DNA of 18,869 bases from an uncultured Faecalibacterium sp. (GTDB lineage: Bacteria > Bacillota > Clostridia > Oscillospirales > Ruminococcaceae), in contig CAKSWU010000032.1 in the NCBI GenBank assembly GCA_934513205.1, positions 1 through 18,869 on the forward strand. Reading direction: 5' to 3'. Shown here piece after piece: positions 15,386-18,869 of this stretch. Made by a program: the position numbers and the translations under genes. Each line of letters opens with the position of its first letter. The first letter of the stretch is position 1. The notes beneath the pieces were generated by a model. It did no database searches and was not told the DNA's origin. It worked only from the letters and a program-made list of their open reading frames with translations.

Positions 15386-15776
15386 AGAACGGGATACCTT
15401 GTCTACAAGAACCCACTGAGCTATGCGGACTTGATTCTGAATGGCGACCCGAAGGAATATTTGAAAAACGTAACCGGGAGCCATGGGTCAGAAGATCAAA
15501 GACAAAACAAAAAACAGGGTGCGTCCACCCGGACGCACCCTGCCAAAATCCACATACGATAGCGATATGTACACCAGGGAGTTCCCCAGTGGGAACTTCC
15601 TGGATTTCTTTTTTGTTTGCATGATGAGCCTGTTCCGCCTGCCACGCGGCAAACTCCCTCTGGCCTTCCTCGCTGTTCCAGCAGGCAAGGATGGCCGGGT
15701 AGAATGCCCGTGCCAGACGGTCGATGACTTCATCGGGATAAGGGGAAGTGTTTGTGGACTTTTTCTTTTTGTTCAA
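15315..15776 (-). CDS. Small mobile-module protein with probable stop loss
   Basis: The N-terminal ~55 residues (NKKKKSTNTSPYPDEVIDRLARAFYPAILACWNSEEGQREFAAWQAEQ) look like a genuine small protein of Clostridia mobile elements; I cannot name a function. A TTG start at 15776 is proposed because AAAGGAG lies 7 nt upstream in a context (AAAGGAGNGTGCGT) shared with the ParB-like gene; the upstream in-frame TTG at 15809 has no ribosome binding site. From about residue 60 the frame crosses two hairpins, including an intrinsic terminator, and then the antisense of the DUF6061 fragment, ending at 15315. That C-terminal ~90 residues is probably not native: either the stop was lost at a rearrangement or there is a frameshift near 15600. 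Confidence applies to the N-terminal part. Confidence 0.55.
   Translation of the reverse strand: MNKKKKSTNTSPYPDEVIDRLARAFYPAILACWNSEEGQREFAAWQAEQAHHANKKEIQEVPTGELPGVHIAIVCGFWQGASGWTHPVFCFVFDLLTHGSRLRFSNIPSGRHSESSPHSSVGSCRQGIPFYSRPLEHAQMVLRGDGVAPVAWV
15386..15499 (+). pseudogene. Broken second copy of the DUF6061-like gene 3' end
   Basis: Positions 15386-15499 match 542-658 of the intact gene; the shared peptide YADLILNGDPKEYLKN and GSHG..ED is plain. The copy lacks the 5' half and has one base missing (GATTACC reduced to GATACC), and its stop codon TGA is replaced by CAA, so the frame runs on. Identity over the aligned bases is about 83% by eye, so it is an old duplicate or a paralogue fragment, not a recent copy. 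Confidence 0.8.
15506..15542 (-). terminator. Intrinsic terminator of the mobilisation module
   Basis: On the minus strand a perfect 12-bp GC-rich stem (15531-15542 with 15515-15526, CAGGGTGCGTCC arms, 4-nt loop) is followed by TTTTTTGTTTTG (15503-15514). This is a textbook terminator for the leftward mob genes. It lies inside the open frame of the last gene. Confidence 0.9.
15574..15603. repeat. Perfect-loop hairpin inside the small gene
   Basis: A 13-bp stem with one G-T pair (15574-15586 with 15591-15603, CCAGGGAGTTCCC against GGGAACTTCCTGG) and a CAGT tetraloop. No U-tract follows on either strand, though TTTCTTTTTT is 6 nt away on plus. Together with the terminator at 15506-15542 it gives the 3' end of the small gene two adjacent hairpins. 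Confidence 0.7.
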
Positions 15777-15919
15777 ACGCACGCTCCTTTGATCGTCCCA
15801 CCGTGGCAAAGCCGGGCGAGAAAATCAAAGTTCCAATTTTTATCAGGCGCAAGGGCGCGGATGTTTTCCGCCCTGCACTTGCGGCTGGTGGCTCGTTGAT
15901 GGCTTACAAGTGCCTGTCG
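15777..15919 (-). other. Structured intergenic leader between ParB-like and small gene
   Basis: This 143-nt gap has nested inverted repeats: CGCAAG (15848-15853) with CTTGCG (15878-15883) around GGCGCGGA/TCCGCC, and the competing pair GCACTTG (15875-15881) with CAAGTGC (15907-15913). No U-tract follows on the minus strand, so it is not a standard terminator. A ribosome binding site for the small gene (AAAGGAG, complement at 15784-15790) lies at its end. Confidence 0.4.
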
Positions 15920-16882
15920 TTATGCGGTCTTTTCAGCTTCTTCAAGGGTTTCAGCGAGAATCTGTTCCATGCAGGCTTCCAGCTCATTCAGATAGAGGGC
16001 AGGACGCTGCATCGCAAAACGGAGAACTTTCTGCTTTTCGGGGTCGGAGAGATAGCTCTGATTGTTCTTGAGCACCCGCTTCCATGTGTTCTTCATCATT
16101 TCAGTGGCTGTGCTCAAGGTTTTGTAGACCCGCATGAACTCGTCCGGGACTTGATAAGTCTTGAACTGTTCCGGGTCGGCTGTGGGCATCGGAACCGGAC
16201 TGTCGGCGTTGGGTTCTGCGTCAGCAGCTTCCATCGCTTTCGCGATCTCCGGGTGCATGATCTCGGCGAACACGTCCTGCCGCTTGTCGGGACTGCTCTG
16301 CACAAGCTTGGTCATTTCATCGTTGGTGAATTTTACCTCACCGGAAAAGACTTTTTTCTTGATGCCGGGAGAAAGAGTATCAGCGATATCAACGCCCTTG
16401 GTGTAGTGCCGTGCGCGAAGAACCGATGCACGGCTGACACCGTTTTCCTCCGCGATACGGTCGCAGGTTTTCTTGCCGGAGTGGTGGGTATCATCGTGAG
16501 ACCTACCACTTTTCTTTGCTAAAGTGTACTGGTTGCCGTGAAAGATTTTCTCGGCTTTCTTTTCGGATTCGTACTGCTTACCCAGCAGGTAACGTTTCTG
16601 TTCGGGGGAAAGATTGCGCCGCCCCAGCTGGTTCTTGCAAATCCAAGCGAGGGCTTCCTCTCGATTTGCAAAGCGGAGCGGCATGGTAGAAAAGTAGATT
16701 TCGGGGTGCTTCTGAAGAATTGCATAACGGTTGTGACCATCAACAAGGGTGTTGTTCCACACAATCAAAGGAGAAATCAGCTTGCCCTCTTTCAAGATGT
16801 TTTCTTCAAGCTGATTGTATTCATCATCGGTCAGAGGAGGAATTTGAGACTGGAACTCCGGGTCGATTTTCAGATTGATCAT
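15920..16882 (-). CDS. ParB-like nuclease-domain protein of mobile element
   Basis: A 320-residue protein. The N-terminal ParB/Srx-type domain shows PLIVWNNTLVDGHNRY (LVDGHNRY at 46-53) and NLSPEQKRYLLGKQYESEKK. A predicted helix-turn-helix (CDRIAEENGVSRASVLRARHY, ~140-160) follows, then a charged, Pro-rich linker and a helical C-terminus. The start ATG at 16882 was chosen over GTG 16888 because AAAGGAG is 7 nt upstream of the ATG and only 1 nt from the GTG. It begins 12 nt after the relaxase stop, so it is cotranscribed with it. No ParA partner is in the window, so a role in regulation or conjugative DNA handling is more likely than true partition; this is inference. Confidence 0.85.
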   Translation of the reverse strand: MINLKIDPEFQSQIPPLTDDEYNQLEENILKEGKLISPLIVWNNTLVDGHNRYAILQKHPEIYFSTMPLRFANREEALAWICKNQLGRRNLSPEQKRYLLGKQYESEKKAEKIFHGNQYTLAKKSGRSHDDTHHSGKKTCDRIAEENGVSRASVLRARHYTKGVDIADTLSPGIKKKVFSGEVKFTNDEMTKLVQSSPDKRQDVFAEIMHPEIAKAMEAADAEPNADSPVPMPTADPEQFKTYQVPDEFMRVYKTLSTATEMMKNTWKRVLKNNQSYLSDPEKQKVLRFAMQRPALYLNELEACMEQILAETLEEAEKTA

Positions 16883-16894
16883 ACGCACACTCCT

Positions 16895-18430
16895 TTATCT
16901 CTCCTGCTGCGTCTGTTCTTCCTCCCGGAAAAAGGACGCAACATTCTGCTTTGCGGTTTTCAGCTTGAGCAGTTCCTCTTTGGCTTCCTTGTACTGCTCA
17001 TAGAACTTTGCCTTTTCGGATGCCAGCTGCGCATACTCGGCTTCCAACTTTTTCGGGCTGGGCAGCTTGGTGATGCTGTTTGCCTTAAAATAGGCTGCTG
17101 CCGCCCGGTACGCTGTCAGCTCTGCACGATGCTGCTCCTCAAAGGCTGCGGGTCGATTGGCAGTCTTTAACTGCTGGGCGATGCTCTTGGTACTGGTGTA
17201 GGCTGCGACATGATAGCGCAACTCTTTGTTGGATTTCATGCGACCTTCAAGGTCTTTCACCACCGCCAGTGCGTCGTGATACTTGGTTTCCAGTTCAGCG
17301 ATGCGCTGGTTCAAGGCATCCTCGTCGGTCAAGCCCTTTTCCTGCAGAAGATTCACGGTCTGTGCCATAATTTTGAGATTGTGTTTCGTGAGCCAACGCT
17401 TATAGCCGATGCCTTTGCCCTCGGTCATCCTCGACTGGATGTCGATCAGTTTCCCGATGGTATCCTGCTTGAACTGAACCTTGGGTTTGCGTTCGGCATT
17501 TGCGGTCAGGGTGGTGAGTACGGCATCTCTGTCATAGTTGTCACCGAGATGTTTCGCCCGGATGAACTTCGTTCTGCCGGCAGGCAGATAGCTGAGCTGC
17601 CCACGGCTTTCTTTGACAGCAATACCATACTGTTGCATGAGTTTGTCGGAAAAATCCTCAAAGCTGGTGGCACGGTACAATACAGACGAAATCTGTTTCC
17701 GCAAGATATCCTTTACGGTTTCAAACTTCTTCTGCCGGGGCGGTTGTCCGGCTGCGGTGAGGGCTGCGTTCTCACGGTCAAGTTTCAACTGGCCGCGCCT
17801 GCGCGCCCAATACTCAGCTTCGCTGACACGCTCTATCGAGCCGTTGAGCAGGTCGATCTGGTACAGTCCGGCACTTTCGCACAGCTCCATGACCTCGACA
17901 CGCAAGTGCCGCATGGTCTGGGCGGTGCTGGAGTGCTTCATGCCCTCCCGCCAGTCGCGGGGCTTCTGCATATAAGGCTTACGCTCCACCTCTCGTGTTC
18001 GGATGCTGCCGATCACGATGTGGACGTGGATGTTTCCAGAATGGTTGTGCCCATCCGGGTGAGTGCAGACGATGGCAGGATGACCGGGGAAATTTTCAGA
18101 ACAAAACTTCAGGCCAAGTGCCTGTGCTTTTTCCATGGTCAAGCCGTTGTCGGCTGCATCGCGTGGGTCAAAGCTGATGATATATTGATGGCTCTTAATA
18201 TCATCGCGCTGGGTGTTCTTGCCATACTTGCGGTTCGCCAGCAGACAGGCCGTTGCAAACGAGAAATCGCCACACTCAAGGGTGTCGAGCAGGTAGGATT
18301 CCCGCAGCTTCGGCTTGCCCTGTTCATCCAGAAGTTGCTTTCCGGTGAACGTATCGTGCTGGTAAATGAGGTACGCTTCGATGGCGGTGTAGTCCGAGTT
18401 CTTAGAGGCGATATGCTTGAGCGTTGCCAT
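16895..18430 (-). CDS. Relaxase (MOBP-type mobilisation nuclease)
   Basis: A 511-residue protein that should nick the element's oriT and stay attached to the 5' end through a Tyr. The N-terminal region has the candidate tyrosines Tyr14, Tyr20 and Tyr23 (NSDYTAIEAYLIYQHD). Motif III, with metal-binding His, is THPDGHNHSGNIHVHIVIGS (His124, His135, His137). YIISFDPRDA and the alpha-helical RKPYMQKPRDWREG region are typical of Firmicutes relaxases, and residues ~380-511 are a long charged coiled-coil-like tail. The start is ATG 18430 (GGGTG, 6 nt upstream), not GTG 18439. It overlaps the end of mobC by 29 nt and is thereby translationally coupled. No type IV secretion genes are in view, so the element is at least mobilisable. 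Confidence 0.9.
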   Translation of the reverse strand: MATLKHIASKNSDYTAIEAYLIYQHDTFTGKQLLDEQGKPKLRESYLLDTLECGDFSFATACLLANRKYGKNTQRDDIKSHQYIISFDPRDAADNGLTMEKAQALGLKFCSENFPGHPAIVCTHPDGHNHSGNIHVHIVIGSIRTREVERKPYMQKPRDWREGMKHSSTAQTMRHLRVEVMELCESAGLYQIDLLNGSIERVSEAEYWARRRGQLKLDRENAALTAAGQPPRQKKFETVKDILRKQISSVLYRATSFEDFSDKLMQQYGIAVKESRGQLSYLPAGRTKFIRAKHLGDNYDRDAVLTTLTANAERKPKVQFKQDTIGKLIDIQSRMTEGKGIGYKRWLTKHNLKIMAQTVNLLQEKGLTDEDALNQRIAELETKYHDALAVVKDLEGRMKSNKELRYHVAAYTSTKSIAQQLKTANRPAAFEEQHRAELTAYRAAAAYFKANSITKLPSPKKLEAEYAQLASEKAKFYEQYKEAKEELLKLKTAKQNVASFFREEEQTQQER

Positions 18431-18836
18431 ACAGTTCACCCAGAACTTTCTCGGCGTTGAGCCGAAATGCAGTCAGGTCTGCAAGTTCGTCAAGGATTTT
18501 CGCCCGTATCTGCTCAGTGTCCGCACCGCCAGAATTGAAGTGCCTTGCAAGCTGGTTGAGGTTGGTGCCCACCTTGCTGCACTGGGCAAGCAAGGTGGAA
18601 ACGGCAGTCAGGGTCTCTTCGCCGCCGCCTGCAACGATGACCGTTTTCTCGATCTTGACGTTGTGGATGGCGCGGCGGATGAAGGTGGAGAGGGAGAGAT
18701 TCAGGAGTTTGCAAGTGAGTTCCAGTGACGCTTTTTCCTCCGCTGTCACACGGAACTTGATGACGTGCGTTTTGTTGTTCGGCGTGTCGTGATGCTGGGA
18801 ATTGCTTGGGGTCGGTTGAACATTCGTTTTGGTCAT
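18402..18836 (-). CDS. mobC: MobC-like relaxosome accessory protein
   Basis: A 144-residue protein. A polar N-terminus (TKTNVQPTPSNSQHHDTPNN) precedes a ribbon-helix-helix-like DNA-binding region (~22-60, HVIKFRVTAEEKASLELTCKLLNLSLSTFIRRAI). Then comes the MobC-family motif LLAQCSKVGTNLNQLARHFNSGG. MobC proteins bind oriT and help the relaxase nick it. The ATG at 18836 has AGGAGG about 4 nt upstream. Its 3' end overlaps the relaxase start. The oriT is expected upstream, beyond the right edge of the window; the last 33 bases show only the ribosome binding site and part of the leader. Confidence 0.88.
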   Translation of the reverse strand: MTKTNVQPTPSNSQHHDTPNNKTHVIKFRVTAEEKASLELTCKLLNLSLSTFIRRAIHNVKIEKTVIVAGGGEETLTAVSTLLAQCSKVGTNLNQLARHFNSGGADTEQIRAKILDELADLTAFRLNAEKVLGELYGNAQAYRL

Positions 18837-18869
18837 TGTACCTCCTGTCTGTTCGATAACTCCTCGGTG

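Noticed and set aside
407..15499. Attachment sites (attL/attR) formed by the DUF6061 copies
   Set aside because: The copies differ at about 17% of positions and no integrase gene is in the window; a recent site-specific insertion would leave identical repeats.
17210..18460. 416-codon plus-strand open frame
   Set aside because: Antisense of the relaxase gene, which has the full His triad and coupling to mobC.
1..18869. CRISPR arrays or tandem repeats
   Set aside because: No regularly spaced repeat units were seen on reading through the window.

Overview
The window looks like chromosome of a moderately GC-rich Gram-positive gut anaerobe of the Oscillospirales, most likely Faecalibacterium or a close relative. 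The assignment rests on the 5S rRNA/tRNA tail, the DUF6061-type small protein, the GPH-transporter/AraC carbohydrate locus and a Clostridia-type mobilisation module. It is by recognition only; no search was run.

Layout. (1) 1-290: the 3' part of a 5S rRNA gene, tRNA-Glu(CTC), tRNA-Lys(CTT) and an intrinsic terminator, i.e. the tail of an rRNA operon. (2) 407-764: a small DUF6061-like gene followed by two hairpins, the second a bidirectional terminator. (3) 782-2665, minus strand: azlC-azlD (branched-chain amino acid exporter) and a purine nucleoside phosphorylase, probably one operon, with a divergent XRE-cupin regulator at 2789-3331. (4) 3384-4580, minus strand: an AraC-family regulator divergent from a tight seven-gene plus-strand operon (4724-15112). 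The operon encodes a GPH sugar:cation symporter, a membrane-anchored SGNH esterase, a GH78 alpha-L-rhamnosidase, a GH3 beta-glycosidase, an HSL-type esterase, a membrane-anchored alpha/beta hydrolase and a GH43-like glycosidase. (5) 15113-15500: a decayed junction carrying a second, broken copy of the DUF6061 3' end. (6) 15315-18836, minus strand: a mobilisation module running mobC, MOBP-type relaxase, ParB-like protein and a small protein whose reading frame runs through its own terminator.

How the genes fit together. The operon in region 4 reads as a self-contained utilisation system for a small acylated, rhamnose-containing plant glycoside or oligosaccharide. None of the three glycosidases has a signal peptide, so cleavage is intracellular after import by the GPH symporter. 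Two of the three ester hydrolases have N-terminal membrane anchors and could remove acyl groups at the cell surface, while the HSL-type enzyme would act in the cytosol. The gene order, translational coupling (two ATGA overlaps) and divergent AraC regulator are direct observations; the substrate is inference.

The block between the two DUF6061 copies (about 14.8 kb) is bordered by an rRNA/tRNA cluster on one side and a mobilisable element on the other, which suggests a rearrangement-prone insertion hot spot. The most unusual local signals are a G10 homopolymer inside the 3' end of the GH43 gene, the lost stop of the last mobilisation-module gene, and TTGTAA-type palindromes in the azlC/XRE intergenic region.
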